From Caenispirillum salinarum_A (lineage in GTDB: Bacteria > Pseudomonadota > Alphaproteobacteria > Rhodospirillales > Rhodospirillaceae): a DNA stretch of 64,000 bases. The notes below the pieces were generated by a model, which saw only the letters and a list, made by a program, of their open reading frames with translations, had not been told where the DNA came from and did not search any database. The translations under genes were made by a program, and so were the position numbers. Shown here one piece after another: positions 7,179 through 16,002 of this stretch; within the stretch, counting starts at the first letter, position 1, and each line of letters begins with the position of its first letter. The DNA lies in contig NZ_CP085224.1 of assembly GCF_044803115.1 (NCBI RefSeq), positions 3,348,001 through 3,412,000 on the forward strand. Direction: 5' to 3'.

Positions 7179-8152
7179 CCGCTCCCGCCCCCCACATTCC
7201 GGTCCTGCTGAACGAGGTCGTGGACGGCCTGCAGCCGCGCGACGGCGGCATCATCGTCGACGGCACCTTCGGCGCCGGCGGCTACACGCGCGCCATCCTG
7301 AACGCCGCCGACTGCCGCGTCGTCGGCATCGACCGCGACCCAACAGCCCTGCGTCATGCCGAGGCCGTGACGGCGGACCACCCCGGCCGCTTCTCGCTGA
7401 TCCCCGGGCGCTTCGGCGAGATGGCCGCCCTGCTGCCGGCCAACGGGTTCGACGGGCCGGTGGACGGCGTGGTGCTGGACATCGGCGTGTCCTCCATGCA
7501 GATCGACGAGGCCGAGCGCGGGTTCTCCTTCGCCAAGGACGGCCCGCTCGACATGCGCATGGAAAAGTCGGGCCGGACCGCCGCCGACGTGGTGAACGAG
7601 GAAGAGGAAGGGCCGCTGGCCGACCTCATTTACCTCTATGGCGAGGAGCGCCACTCCCGCCGCGTCGCCCGCGCCATCGTCCAGGCGCGCCAGGAAAAGC
7701 CCTTCACGCGCACGGCCGAACTGGCCGACGTCATCCGCCGCGTCGTGCGCAAGAGCAAGGACGGCATCGACCCCGCCACCCGGACCTTCCAGGCCCTGCG
7801 CATCGTCGTGAATGACGAACTGGGCGAGCTGGAACGCGGCCTGGATGCCGCCGAGCGCCTGCTGAAGCCCGGCGGCCGGCTGGCCGTCGTCACCTTCCAT
7901 TCGCTGGAGGACCGCGTGGTCAAGCGCTTCATCCGCGAGCGCAGCGGGCGCGCGGGCGGCGTTTCGCGGCATCTGCCCGATGCCGGCGCCAGCGGACCCG
8001 CGCCCACCTTCAAGGACATCTCCCGCAAGGCCGTCGGGCCGTCGGCGGAGGAGGCCCGCGCCAACCCGCGCGCCCGCTCCGCCAAGCTGCGGGTGGCAGA
8101 GCGTACCGAGGCCCCGGCGCCCTTCGGCAGTGGTGCGGGAGGTGCGTCATGA
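7175..8152 (+). CDS. rsmH: 16S rRNA (cytosine-1402-N4)-methyltransferase RsmH
   Basis: This S-adenosylmethionine-dependent enzyme (formerly MraW) methylates N4 of C1402 in the decoding centre of 16S rRNA. The 325-residue protein starts with the family block HIPVLLNEVVDGL, has the SAM-binding DGTFGAGGYTRAIL loop (about residues 28-42), and carries FAKDGPLDMRME and the LKPGGRLAVVTFHSLEDRVVKRF blocks. All expected segments are present and the length is standard. It overlaps mraZ upstream and ftsL downstream by four bases each, so translation is probably coupled. Confidence 0.96.
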   Translation: MTAPAPHIPVLLNEVVDGLQPRDGGIIVDGTFGAGGYTRAILNAADCRVVGIDRDPTALRHAEAVTADHPGRFSLIPGRFGEMAALLPANGFDGPVDGVVLDIGVSSMQIDEAERGFSFAKDGPLDMRMEKSGRTAADVVNEEEEGPLADLIYLYGEERHSRRVARAIVQARQEKPFTRTAELADVIRRVVRKSKDGIDPATRTFQALRIVVNDELGELERGLDAAERLLKPGGRLAVVTFHSLEDRVVKRFIRERSGRAGGVSRHLPDAGASGPAPTFKDISRKAVGPSAEEARANPRARSAKLRVAERTEAPAPFGSGAGGAS

Positions 8153-8568
8153 TCCGCCCCGCCGCCATCCTGTGGGGAACCCTGGCGCTGGGCGTCGGCA
8201 CCGGCCTGTTCGTGCTGAAGGTCGAGGTGCAGGCGCTGGAGGACAAGCTGACGCGCCTCAACGCGCAGATCCGCAGCGACCGGGCCGCCGTGCACGTGCT
8301 GGAGGCCGAGTGGAGCTACCTCAACGATCCGGCCCGCCTGCGCGACCAGGCGGAGCGGCTGCTGGGCATGGGCCCGTTCGCGCCCAGCCAGGTGAATTCC
8401 ATCGCGCAACTGCCCCTGCGCCCCGCCCCGCCGCCGCCCGAGGCAGCGCCCGAACCGGAGACGGACCCGGTTCCGGGAGGCCCGGCCACGCCCATGGTGC
8501 GCGTCCCGGCGCCGCCGACGGCCGAGGAACTGGCGAGCGCACCGGTCTACGGGGGGACGGACCAATGA
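8149..8568 (+). CDS. ftsL: Cell division protein FtsL
   Basis: FtsL is a small bitopic divisome protein that links FtsQ/B to the FtsWI synthase. The 139-residue frame has one N-terminal transmembrane segment (AAILWGTLALGVGTGLFVLKV, about residues 3-23) and then a helical heptad-like region (ALEDKLTRLNAQIRSDRAAVHVLEAEWSYLNDPARLRDQ). The PARLRDQAERLLGM motif is typical of the FtsL family. The C-terminus is a proline-rich tail of about 55 residues. Position between rsmH and ftsI, with four-base overlaps at both ends, supports the assignment despite the weak sequence conservation of this family. Confidence 0.9.
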   Translation: MIRPAAILWGTLALGVGTGLFVLKVEVQALEDKLTRLNAQIRSDRAAVHVLEAEWSYLNDPARLRDQAERLLGMGPFAPSQVNSIAQLPLRPAPPPPEAAPEPETDPVPGGPATPMVRVPAPPTAEELASAPVYGGTDQ

Positions 8569-10361
8569 CGCTCAACGCCCTGCGCCGCCTGGTCAAGAAG
8601 GACGCCGGCCCCTTCCTCTATCCCGGCGAGGAGATCCGGCCCAGCAAGCGGGCCTCGCGCGTGTCGCTGCACGGCACGCAGAAGCGCCATGTGGAGATGG
8701 GCCGCACGCGGCTGGTGGTTGCCGCCGGCCTGTTCGCCTGCGCCTTTTCGCTGGTGGGCTTCCGCCTGGTGGACCTGATGCTGCTGGACGGCGGAGAGCC
8801 GCCCGTCACCACCGCCCGCCGCGCCGCCACCGCCGAGTTCGAGGAAAGCCGGGCCGACATCGTCGACCGCAACGGCGTGCTGCTGGCGACCAACCTGCCC
8901 ACGGTGAACCTCTACGCCCATCCCTACAAGATCGACGATCCCGCCACCGCGGCGCGCCGCATCGTGGAGGTGCTGCCCGACCTGTCCTTCGACGACGTGC
9001 ATCGCAAGCTGGCCTCGGGGGGCAAGTTCGTCTACCTGGACCGCAACCTGACCCCGCGCGAGAAGCTGGAAATCAACGCGCTCGGCATCGTCGGCGTGGA
9101 CTTCGAGGACGCCGAGCGTCGCGTCTATCCGCAGGGTGCGCTGGCCTCGCACGTGGTCGGCGCGACCGACCTGGACAACAACGGCATCGCAGGCCTGGAA
9201 GCATCGCTGAACGAGACGCTTTCCAAGGGCGGCGAGCCTGTGCGCGTGGCGCTGGACGTGCGCGTCCAGCATGCCGTGCGCGAGGAGCTGGCCTACGCCA
9301 TGGCCAAGTTCAGGGCCGTTGGCGCCACCGGCATCGTGCTGGACAGCCACACGGGCGAACTGATCTCCATGGTCTCCCTGCCCGACTACGACCCCGAGCA
9401 CATCGGCACCGCCACCGAAGACCAGCGCTTCAACCGCGCGACGCTGGGCGTCTACGAAATGGGCTCCACCTTCAAGCTGTTCAACACGGCCATGGCGCTG
9501 GACAGCGGCCGCATCGGCCTGTCCGACCACTTCGACGTGGAGAACCCCATCCGTGTCGCCCGCTTCACCATCCGCGACCACCACCCCGAAAAGGGCGACA
9601 TGTCGGTGGCCGACATCCTGGTGAACTCGTCCAACATCGGGTCGGTGCGCATGGTGATGGAACTGGGCACGGCGGCGCAGCAGCGGTTCCTGGACGAGTT
9701 GGGCCTGCTGGACCCGGTGTCGCTGGAACTGCCCGAGAACGGCCGCCCGCTGGTGCCGAACCCGTGGCGCGAGGTCAACACCATGACCATCAGCTTCGGC
9801 CACGGCATCGCGGTGACGCCGGTGCACCTGGCCCGCGCCACCGCGGCCATGGTCAACGGCGGCGCGCTGACGCCGGTGACGCTGCTCAAGCGCGAGGCGG
9901 ATGAAGTTCCCCCCGGCCGTGCCGTGATTTCGCCGCAGACGTCGCAGAGGATGCGCGAGCTGATGAGGATGGTCGTCACGGACGGCACGGCCGGCAAGGC
10001 CGACGTCCCGGGCTATCGCGTCGGCGGCAAGACGGGGACGGCCGACAAGGTGTCGGCGGCCGGCGGCTACGCCCGCCGCGCCGTGCGCACCAGCTTCGCC
10101 GGGGCCTTCCCCATGGACAACCCGCGCTACGTGCTACTGGTCGTGCTAGACGAACCCCAATCCACCAAGGAAACCTACGGTTTCATCACCTCGGGCTGGA
10201 ACGCCGCCCCGACGGCGGGCCGCATCGTCGCCCGCATCGCGCCGACGCTGGGGGTCTTCCCCAGCTTTGCACCGCAGGGCCCGGTCGTCCGCCCGGAACG
10301 CCGCCCCATGGACCTTATCCAGGCCGCCGCCGCAAGGGGGACCGATGCGATCGCTGACTGA
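8565..10361 (+). CDS. ftsI: Peptidoglycan D,D-transpeptidase FtsI (PBP3)
   Basis: This septal class B penicillin-binding protein cross-links new murein at the division site with FtsW. The 598-residue protein has a cytoplasmic basic N-terminus, one membrane helix (about residues 47-68), a dimerisation domain starting around ADIVDRNGVLLATNLP, and the transpeptidase domain. The catalytic motifs are visible: STFK with Ser301 and Lys304, SSN near 354-356 and KTGT near 489. The ATG at 8565 overlaps the ftsL stop as ATGA. The murE start lies 17 bases inside its 3' end. Confidence 0.96.
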   Translation: MTLNALRRLVKKDAGPFLYPGEEIRPSKRASRVSLHGTQKRHVEMGRTRLVVAAGLFACAFSLVGFRLVDLMLLDGGEPPVTTARRAATAEFEESRADIVDRNGVLLATNLPTVNLYAHPYKIDDPATAARRIVEVLPDLSFDDVHRKLASGGKFVYLDRNLTPREKLEINALGIVGVDFEDAERRVYPQGALASHVVGATDLDNNGIAGLEASLNETLSKGGEPVRVALDVRVQHAVREELAYAMAKFRAVGATGIVLDSHTGELISMVSLPDYDPEHIGTATEDQRFNRATLGVYEMGSTFKLFNTAMALDSGRIGLSDHFDVENPIRVARFTIRDHHPEKGDMSVADILVNSSNIGSVRMVMELGTAAQQRFLDELGLLDPVSLELPENGRPLVPNPWREVNTMTISFGHGIAVTPVHLARATAAMVNGGALTPVTLLKREADEVPPGRAVISPQTSQRMRELMRMVVTDGTAGKADVPGYRVGGKTGTADKVSAAGGYARRAVRTSFAGAFPMDNPRYVLLVVLDEPQSTKETYGFITSGWNAAPTAGRIVARIAPTLGVFPSFAPQGPVVRPERRPMDLIQAAAARGTDAIAD

Positions 10362-11829
10362 TCTCATCCGCGCCTCCGGAGCGATGATCGCGGCCGGAGA
10401 GGACCGCACCGAAGCCGTGACGGTTTCCGGGCTCACCGCCGACAGCCGGGCGGTCGGGCCCGGTGCCGTCTTCGCCGCCCTGCCGGGTGCCAAGGTCGAC
10501 GGGCGCGACTTCATCGCCCAGGCGGTTCAGGCCGGTGCCGTCGCCGTGCTCGCCCCCACCGGCACGACGCTCCCCAAGGGCGTGGAGGCGGTGCTGCTGA
10601 CCCACGATGCGCCGCGGCTGGCCTTCAGCCTCATGGCCGCCGCCTTCCACGGCCGCCAGCCGGAAACGGTGGCTGCCGTGACGGGCACCAACGGCAAGAC
10701 CTCGACGGTCAACTTCGCCCGCCAGCTCTGGACCGCGCTGGGTATGCAGGCCGCGAGCCTGGGAACCCTGGGCGTCGTCGGCCCCGACTGGACCATCGAG
10801 GGCAAGCTGACCACGCCCGACCCGGAACGCCTGCACGCCCTGCTGGCCGACATCGCCGACCGCGGTGTGACGCACCTGTGCATGGAGGCCTCCAGCCACG
10901 GCCTGGACCAGCACCGGCTGTCCGGCGTCATGGTCGCCGCCGGCGGGTTCACCAACCTGTCGCGCGACCACCTGGACTACCACGGCACCATGGAGGCCTA
11001 TCTGGCCGCCAAGGCGAAGTTGTTCGGCGAGGTGATGCACGAGGGCGGCACGGCAGTCCTCAACGCCGACATCCCCGAATTCCCCATGCTGAAGGCCACC
11101 GCCGAGGCGCGCGGCCTGCGGGTCATCGACTACGGCCGCGACGCCGCCGCCATCAAGCTCCTGGACATCGCCCGCACCGCCCACGGCCAGCGCCTGACGC
11201 TGGTGCTGGACGGCGGTGAGCCGCTGACGGTGGAACTGCCGCTGGCCGGGACGTTCCAGGTGGAAAACGCCCTGTGCGCGCTGGGCCTCGTCATCGGCTG
11301 CGGCGCGGAAGCGATGCGCGCGGCGCGGGCGCTGGAGACCCTGTCCGGCGTGGCGGGCCGGCTTCAGCTGGTGGCGACGCGCGCGAATGGCGCTGCCGTC
11401 TACGTCGACTATGCCCACACCCCCGACGCCCTGGAGACGGTGCTGGAGGCCCTGCGGCCGCACGCCGCCGGCCGGCTGGTCTGCGTCTTCGGCGCGGGTG
11501 GCGACCGCGATCCCGGCAAGCGCCCGCTCATGGGAGAAGCTGCCGCGAAGCTGGCCGACGTCGCCATCGTCACCGACGACAACCCCCGCACCGAGGCCCC
11601 CGCCACCATCCGAAGCGCCGTCATGGAAGGCTGCCCGGAGGGTCTGAACATCGGCGACCGCCGCGCCGCCATTGCCGAGGGCGTGCGCCTGCTCGGCCCC
11701 GGCGACGTGCTGCTGGTGGCCGGCAAGGGGCATGAGACCGGCCAGACGGTGGGCACGGTGGTACATCCCTTCGACGACGCGGCCGAGGCCCGCGCCGCCG
11801 TCGAGGCAGCCGACGGGAGGGTCGCATGA
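10345..11829 (+). CDS. murE: UDP-N-acetylmuramoyl-L-alanyl-D-glutamate--2,6-diaminopimelate ligase
   Basis: MurE is the cytosolic ATP-dependent ligase that adds the third amino acid to the stem peptide. The 494-residue protein has the ATP loop GTNGKTS (about residue 114), the ASSHGLDQHRL block and FTNLSRDHLDYHG, where the Mur-family catalytic Lys and His cluster lies. The DNPR motif (about 412-415) marks meso-diaminopimelate rather than lysine specificity, as expected for a Gram-negative. It starts 17 bases before the ftsI stop and overlaps murF by four bases. Confidence 0.97.
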   Translation: MRSLTDLIRASGAMIAAGEDRTEAVTVSGLTADSRAVGPGAVFAALPGAKVDGRDFIAQAVQAGAVAVLAPTGTTLPKGVEAVLLTHDAPRLAFSLMAAAFHGRQPETVAAVTGTNGKTSTVNFARQLWTALGMQAASLGTLGVVGPDWTIEGKLTTPDPERLHALLADIADRGVTHLCMEASSHGLDQHRLSGVMVAAGGFTNLSRDHLDYHGTMEAYLAAKAKLFGEVMHEGGTAVLNADIPEFPMLKATAEARGLRVIDYGRDAAAIKLLDIARTAHGQRLTLVLDGGEPLTVELPLAGTFQVENALCALGLVIGCGAEAMRAARALETLSGVAGRLQLVATRANGAAVYVDYAHTPDALETVLEALRPHAAGRLVCVFGAGGDRDPGKRPLMGEAAAKLADVAIVTDDNPRTEAPATIRSAVMEGCPEGLNIGDRRAAIAEGVRLLGPGDVLLVAGKGHETGQTVGTVVHPFDDAAEARAAVEAADGRVA

Positions 11830-13319
11830 CCGACGCCACGAACACCCCCCTGCCCCCCTCCGCCCGCCCGGCGCTGTGGACTGCCGCCGAGGCTGCCGCT
11901 GCCACCGGCGGCAAGGCCTCGGGCGACTGGACCTGCACCGGCGTCTCCATCGACAGCCGCACGGTCGGCGCCGGCGACCTGTTCATCGCCATCGCCGGCC
12001 CGACCCACGACGGCCACGCCTTCGTCGCCGACGCCCTGGCGAAGGGCGCGGTCGCCGCCATGGTCCACGCCGTGCCCGAGGACTTCGGCCAGCCCGAAAG
12101 GCTGCTGGTGGTGGACGACACCTTCGCCGGCCTTCAGGCGCTGGGCCGGGCGGCGCGCGAGCGGCTGACCGGCAAGGTCATCGCGGTGACCGGCAGCGTC
12201 GGCAAGACCGGCACGAAAGAGATGCTGGCGCTGGCCTGCACGCGGCTCGGCGGCGGCCCCGTTCACGCGACCCAGGGCAACCTCAACAACCACTGGGGCC
12301 TGCCGCTGACCCTCGCCCGCTGCCCCCGCGACGCGGCCTGGTGCATCCTGGAAATGGGCATGAACCACGCCGAGGAAATCCGCCCGCTCAGCCGCCTTGC
12401 GCGGCCGCACGTGGCGGTCATCACGGCGGTGGAGGCGGTCCACCTGGAGCACTTCGACAGCGTGGAAGGCATCGCCCGCGCCAAGGCCGAGATCCTGGAC
12501 GGCGTGGTGGACGGCGGCACGGCCGTCCTGCCGCGCGACAACCCGCACCACGCCCTGCTTCTGGCGACGGCAGAGCGGCTGGACCTGCGCACCACCAGCT
12601 TCGGCGCCCACATCCACGCCAGCGCCCGCCTGCTGCACACCAACACCACGGACGCGGGCCTGCGCGTGCTGGCGGACTTCTATGGCGCCAACCTGGAATA
12701 CACGGTGGGCGCCACCGGCCGGCACTGGGCGATCAACAGCCTGGCGGTGCTGGCCGCCGTCCGTGCCGCGGGCGGCGACGCGGCCGAGGCGGCTCTCGCG
12801 CTGGGCGCGATGACGCCGCCCAAAGGTCGCGGCAAACGTCAATCCATTTCTTTGCCGGAAAGCCGCGGCGGAGGGCTTCTCACGATCATCGATGAGAGTT
12901 ACAACGCCTCGCCCGTGTCGATGCGGGCGGCCCTGACGGTGCTGAACGGCATGACGCCCGGACGCGGCGGACGCCGCGTCGCGGTGCTCGGCGACATGCT
13001 GGAACTGGGCGGCGAGAGCGACGCGCTGCACGCCGGCCTGGCCGACGCCGTTTCGGGCTCGCGCATCGACCGCGTCCATACCTGCGGCACCCACATGGCG
13101 CATCTCGCGTCCGCCCTGCCCGAAGACCGGCGTGGCCGCCACGCCGACGACAGCACCGCCCTGGCCCCGCTGGTGGCGGCGGATGTGCGGGGCGGCGACG
13201 TGGTGATGGTCAAGGGCTCGCTGGGCAGCCGCATGGCAGTCGTGCTGGAAGCACTGCTGGCGCTGGATGCCGACGGCAAGGGTGGCGGAACCGATCACGA
13301 CGACACGGGCAACGGATAA
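11826..13319 (+). CDS. murF: UDP-N-acetylmuramoyl-tripeptide--D-alanyl-D-alanine ligase
   Basis: MurF adds D-Ala-D-Ala to the UDP-MurNAc-tripeptide in the cytosol. The 497-residue frame has the Mur N-terminal domain (SIDSRTVGAGDLFIAI), an ATP loop TGSVGKTGTKEM (about residues 122-133), NLNNHWGLPLT and EMGMNHAEEI, and a C-terminal domain with DESYNASPVSMRAAL and LGDMLELG. These are all family blocks. It overlaps murE by four bases and is separated from mraY by 29 bases. Nothing is missing; the short Ala/Pro-rich N-terminal lead (TNTPLPPSARPALW) may be slightly over-long. Confidence 0.96.
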   Translation: MTDATNTPLPPSARPALWTAAEAAAATGGKASGDWTCTGVSIDSRTVGAGDLFIAIAGPTHDGHAFVADALAKGAVAAMVHAVPEDFGQPERLLVVDDTFAGLQALGRAARERLTGKVIAVTGSVGKTGTKEMLALACTRLGGGPVHATQGNLNNHWGLPLTLARCPRDAAWCILEMGMNHAEEIRPLSRLARPHVAVITAVEAVHLEHFDSVEGIARAKAEILDGVVDGGTAVLPRDNPHHALLLATAERLDLRTTSFGAHIHASARLLHTNTTDAGLRVLADFYGANLEYTVGATGRHWAINSLAVLAAVRAAGGDAAEAALALGAMTPPKGRGKRQSISLPESRGGGLLTIIDESYNASPVSMRAALTVLNGMTPGRGGRRVAVLGDMLELGGESDALHAGLADAVSGSRIDRVHTCGTHMAHLASALPEDRRGRHADDSTALAPLVAADVRGGDVVMVKGSLGSRMAVVLEALLALDADGKGGGTDHDDTGNG

Positions 13320-13348
13320 AGAGAGAGCTAGGGAAAGACCTCGGGACC

Positions 13349-14434
13349 ATGCTGTATTTCCTGTCCCAACTGTCCGGCGAACTGGGCGCGCTGAACCTCT
13401 TCCGGTACCTGACCTTCCGGGCCGGCGGCGCTGTCGTGACGTCGTTGATCGTGGCCTTCATCGTCGGGCCCATGCTGATCCGCTGGCTGAAGAAGAAGCA
13501 GCGCGAGGGTCAGCCCATCCGCGACGACGGCCCCGAAAGCCACCTGCTGACCAAGAAGGGCACGCCCACCATGGGCGGCCTGATGATCCTGTTCGCCACC
13601 CTGGTCTCCACCCTGCTGTGGGCGGACCTGACCAACGTGTTCGTGTGGGCCGTGCTGCTGGTCACCGTCGGCTACGGCCTGCTTGGGTTCGCCGACGACT
13701 ACCTGAAGGTCACCAAGCGCAACACCAAGGGCGTGTCGGGCAAGGGCAAGCTTCTCGCGCAGTTCGCCATCGCCCTGGTCGCGGCCCTGCTCATCAGCTA
13801 CGGCACGACGGGCAACCTGGACAACCACCTGGCCATGCCGTTCCTCAAGAACGTGCTTCTGGACATGGGCCTGCTGTACGTGCCGTTTGCCATGCTGGTG
13901 ATGGTGGGCAGCTCCAACGCCGTGAACCTGACCGACGGGCTCGACGGCCTGGCCATCGTGCCGGTGATGATCGCGTCGGGCGTCTTCATGCTGATCAGCT
14001 ATCTGGTCGGCAACGCCATCTTCGCCGACTACCTGCAGATCCACCATGTGATCGGCACCGGCGAGCTTGCCATCCTGTGCGCCGCCCTGGTCGGCGCCGG
14101 CATGGGCTTTTTGTGGTTCAACGCGCCCCCGGCCATGATCTTCATGGGCGACACGGGGTCGCTGGCTCTCGGTGGTGCCCTTGGCGCCATCGCGGTGGCC
14201 ACCAAGCATGAGATCGTTCTCGCGATCGTTGGTGGCCTGTTCGTGCTGGAGACCGTAAGCGTCATCGTTCAGGTCGCCAGCTTTAAACTGACCGGAAAGC
14301 GGGTCTTCCGCATGGCTCCGCTCCACCACCACTTCGAGAAAAAAGGGTGGGCGGAAAGCACGGTGGTCATCCGCTTCTGGATCATTGCCGGCATCCTCGC
14401 GATCGCCGGTCTGAGTACCCTGAAACTCCGCTGA
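13349..14434 (+). CDS. mraY: Phospho-N-acetylmuramoyl-pentapeptide-transferase
   Basis: MraY is the integral membrane enzyme that makes lipid I by moving phospho-MurNAc-pentapeptide onto undecaprenyl phosphate. The 361-residue protein has about ten hydrophobic helices. Its cytoplasmic catalytic loops are intact: KKGTPTMGGLMIL, GFADDYLKVTKRNTKG (the Asp pair), NAVNLTDGLDGLA and the HHHFEKKGWAES triple-histidine motif. The length is normal. It begins 29 bases after murF and is followed by a 152-base gap with a strong hairpin before murD, the widest spacing inside the mur part of the operon. Confidence 0.97.
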   Translation: MLYFLSQLSGELGALNLFRYLTFRAGGAVVTSLIVAFIVGPMLIRWLKKKQREGQPIRDDGPESHLLTKKGTPTMGGLMILFATLVSTLLWADLTNVFVWAVLLVTVGYGLLGFADDYLKVTKRNTKGVSGKGKLLAQFAIALVAALLISYGTTGNLDNHLAMPFLKNVLLDMGLLYVPFAMLVMVGSSNAVNLTDGLDGLAIVPVMIASGVFMLISYLVGNAIFADYLQIHHVIGTGELAILCAALVGAGMGFLWFNAPPAMIFMGDTGSLALGGALGAIAVATKHEIVLAIVGGLFVLETVSVIVQVASFKLTGKRVFRMAPLHHHFEKKGWAESTVVIRFWIIAGILAIAGLSTLKLR

Positions 14435-14475
14435 CGGAGTGTCCGGGGAAGGTACGAGAGAGAAGAAGAGAGAGA

Positions 14476-14520
14476 CCGCCCGGCGATCCCCACGGCACAA
14501 AAAAGGGGGACGCCGGGCGG
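14476..14520 (+). other. Long hairpin between mraY and murD
   Basis: CCGCCCGGCG (14476-14485) pairs perfectly with CGCCGGGCGG (14511-14520). After a one-base bulge the stem continues as TCCCC (14487-14491) with GGGGA (14506-14510), and a purine-rich loop closes it. No U-tract follows, so it is not a typical terminator; it could be an RNA processing or stability element within the operon. Confidence 0.5.
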
Positions 14521-14586
14521 GCGAGATCGAAAAGGAACACCGGGCGCGCATGCGCCGGGACAGGACCTTCAGGGGGATTTGAAACG

Positions 14587-16002
14587 GTGACCATGGTGAT
14601 CCCGCACTACGCCGGCCGCACGGTGGCGGTCCTCGGCCTCGGCAAGACCGGGCTGACGGCGGCGCGTGCGCTGTCCATGGGCGGCGCCCGCGTCAAGTGC
14701 TGGGACGACACCGCCGACCGCCGGGCCGAGGCCGAGGCCGCCGGCTTCACCTGCGTCGAGCCGACGCCCCGGACCTGGAGCGACATCGTCGCCTGCATCT
14801 GGAGCCCCGGCATCCCCCACACCTTTCCGAAGCCGCACCCGGCCAAGGCGATCCTCGACGCCAAGGGCATCGTCCCGGTCTGCGACATCGAGCTTCTGCT
14901 GAGCCGCTGCGCCGACGCCTTCACCGTCGCCATCACCGGCACAAACGGCAAGTCCACCACGACGGCCCTGATCGGCCACATCCTGAAGTGCGCCGGCCAT
15001 CGGGTGGAAGTGGGCGGCAACCTGGGCACGCCGGTCCTGGACCTGGCACCCCTGCCCTTCCACGGCACCTACGTGCTGGAGATGTCGAGCTACCAGCTCG
15101 AGTTGACGCCGTCGCTGTCGCCGGACGTCGCCCTGCTGCTCAACATCACGCCCGACCACCTGGCCCGCCACGGCGGCATGGACGGCTATGTCGCGGCCAA
15201 GGAGCGGATCTTCGCCAACCAGTGGCAGCCCGCCGTCGCCGTCATCGGCCAGGACGACAAGCACTGCCGCGCCATGACGCGCCGCGTCGCCAACGCCTGC
15301 AACGCCGACGTGATCCCCGTGCGCGCCGACGGCGAGGAGCCGGGCGGCATCTTCACGCTGGACGGCGTGCTGTTCGACGCCACGGCACGGGGCGAGCCGC
15401 GCGAGGTCTGCGACCTGCGGACCATTCCCGCCCTGCCCGGCGCCCACAACTGGCAGAACGCCTGCGCGGCTTATGCCGCCTGCCGGGCGCGCGGCGTGCA
15501 CCCGCAGACCATCGTCGCCGCCATGCGCACCTTCCCCGGCCTCGCCCACCGCCAGGAGACGGTGGCGGTGATCGACGGCGTGCGCTTCGTCAACGACAGC
15601 AAGGCGACCAACGCCGAAGCGGCCGAAAAGGCGCTGACCTGCTACGGCGCGGTGTACTGGATCGCCGGCGGCCAGGCCAAGGAAGGCGGCATCGACGCGC
15701 TGAAACCCCACTTCAAGCGCATCCGCCACGCCTTCCTCATCGGCGAGGCCGCCGCCGATTTCGCCAAAGTGCTGAAGGCCGAGGGCGTGCCCGTCACCAT
15801 GGCCGGTACGCTGGAAGACGCCGTCTCCGCCGCCGCCGTGCGCGCCGCCCGCGACGAGGTGCGCGAGCCGGTCGTGCTGCTGTCGCCGGCCTGCGCCTCG
15901 TGGGACCAGTTCAAGAGCTTCGAGCACCGGGGCGACACCTTCCGCGCCCTGGTCGCGCGCATGGAAACGCGCGGCGCCGCCGCCGGCGGAGGTGCGGCAT
16001 GA
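14587..16002 (+). CDS. murD: UDP-N-acetylmuramoylalanine--D-glutamate ligase
   Basis: MurD adds D-glutamate to UDP-MurNAc-L-Ala. The 471-residue frame shows the N-terminal Rossmann-like VAVLGLGKTGLTAARAL, the ATP loop TGTNGKSTTTALIG, EMSSYQLE, NITPDHLARHGGM with the catalytic His/Lys region, and the C-terminal FVNDSKATNAEAA and LLSPACASWDQFKSFEHRGD signatures. I prefer the GTG at 14587, nine bases after AGGGGGA; the ATG at 14593 is two codons further and would place that site 15 bases away. It overlaps ftsW by four bases. The residual start uncertainty is two residues. Confidence 0.95.
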   Translation: MTMVIPHYAGRTVAVLGLGKTGLTAARALSMGGARVKCWDDTADRRAEAEAAGFTCVEPTPRTWSDIVACIWSPGIPHTFPKPHPAKAILDAKGIVPVCDIELLLSRCADAFTVAITGTNGKSTTTALIGHILKCAGHRVEVGGNLGTPVLDLAPLPFHGTYVLEMSSYQLELTPSLSPDVALLLNITPDHLARHGGMDGYVAAKERIFANQWQPAVAVIGQDDKHCRAMTRRVANACNADVIPVRADGEEPGGIFTLDGVLFDATARGEPREVCDLRTIPALPGAHNWQNACAAYAACRARGVHPQTIVAAMRTFPGLAHRQETVAVIDGVRFVNDSKATNAEAAEKALTCYGAVYWIAGGQAKEGGIDALKPHFKRIRHAFLIGEAAADFAKVLKAEGVPVTMAGTLEDAVSAAAVRAARDEVREPVVLLSPACASWDQFKSFEHRGDTFRALVARMETRGAAAGGGAA

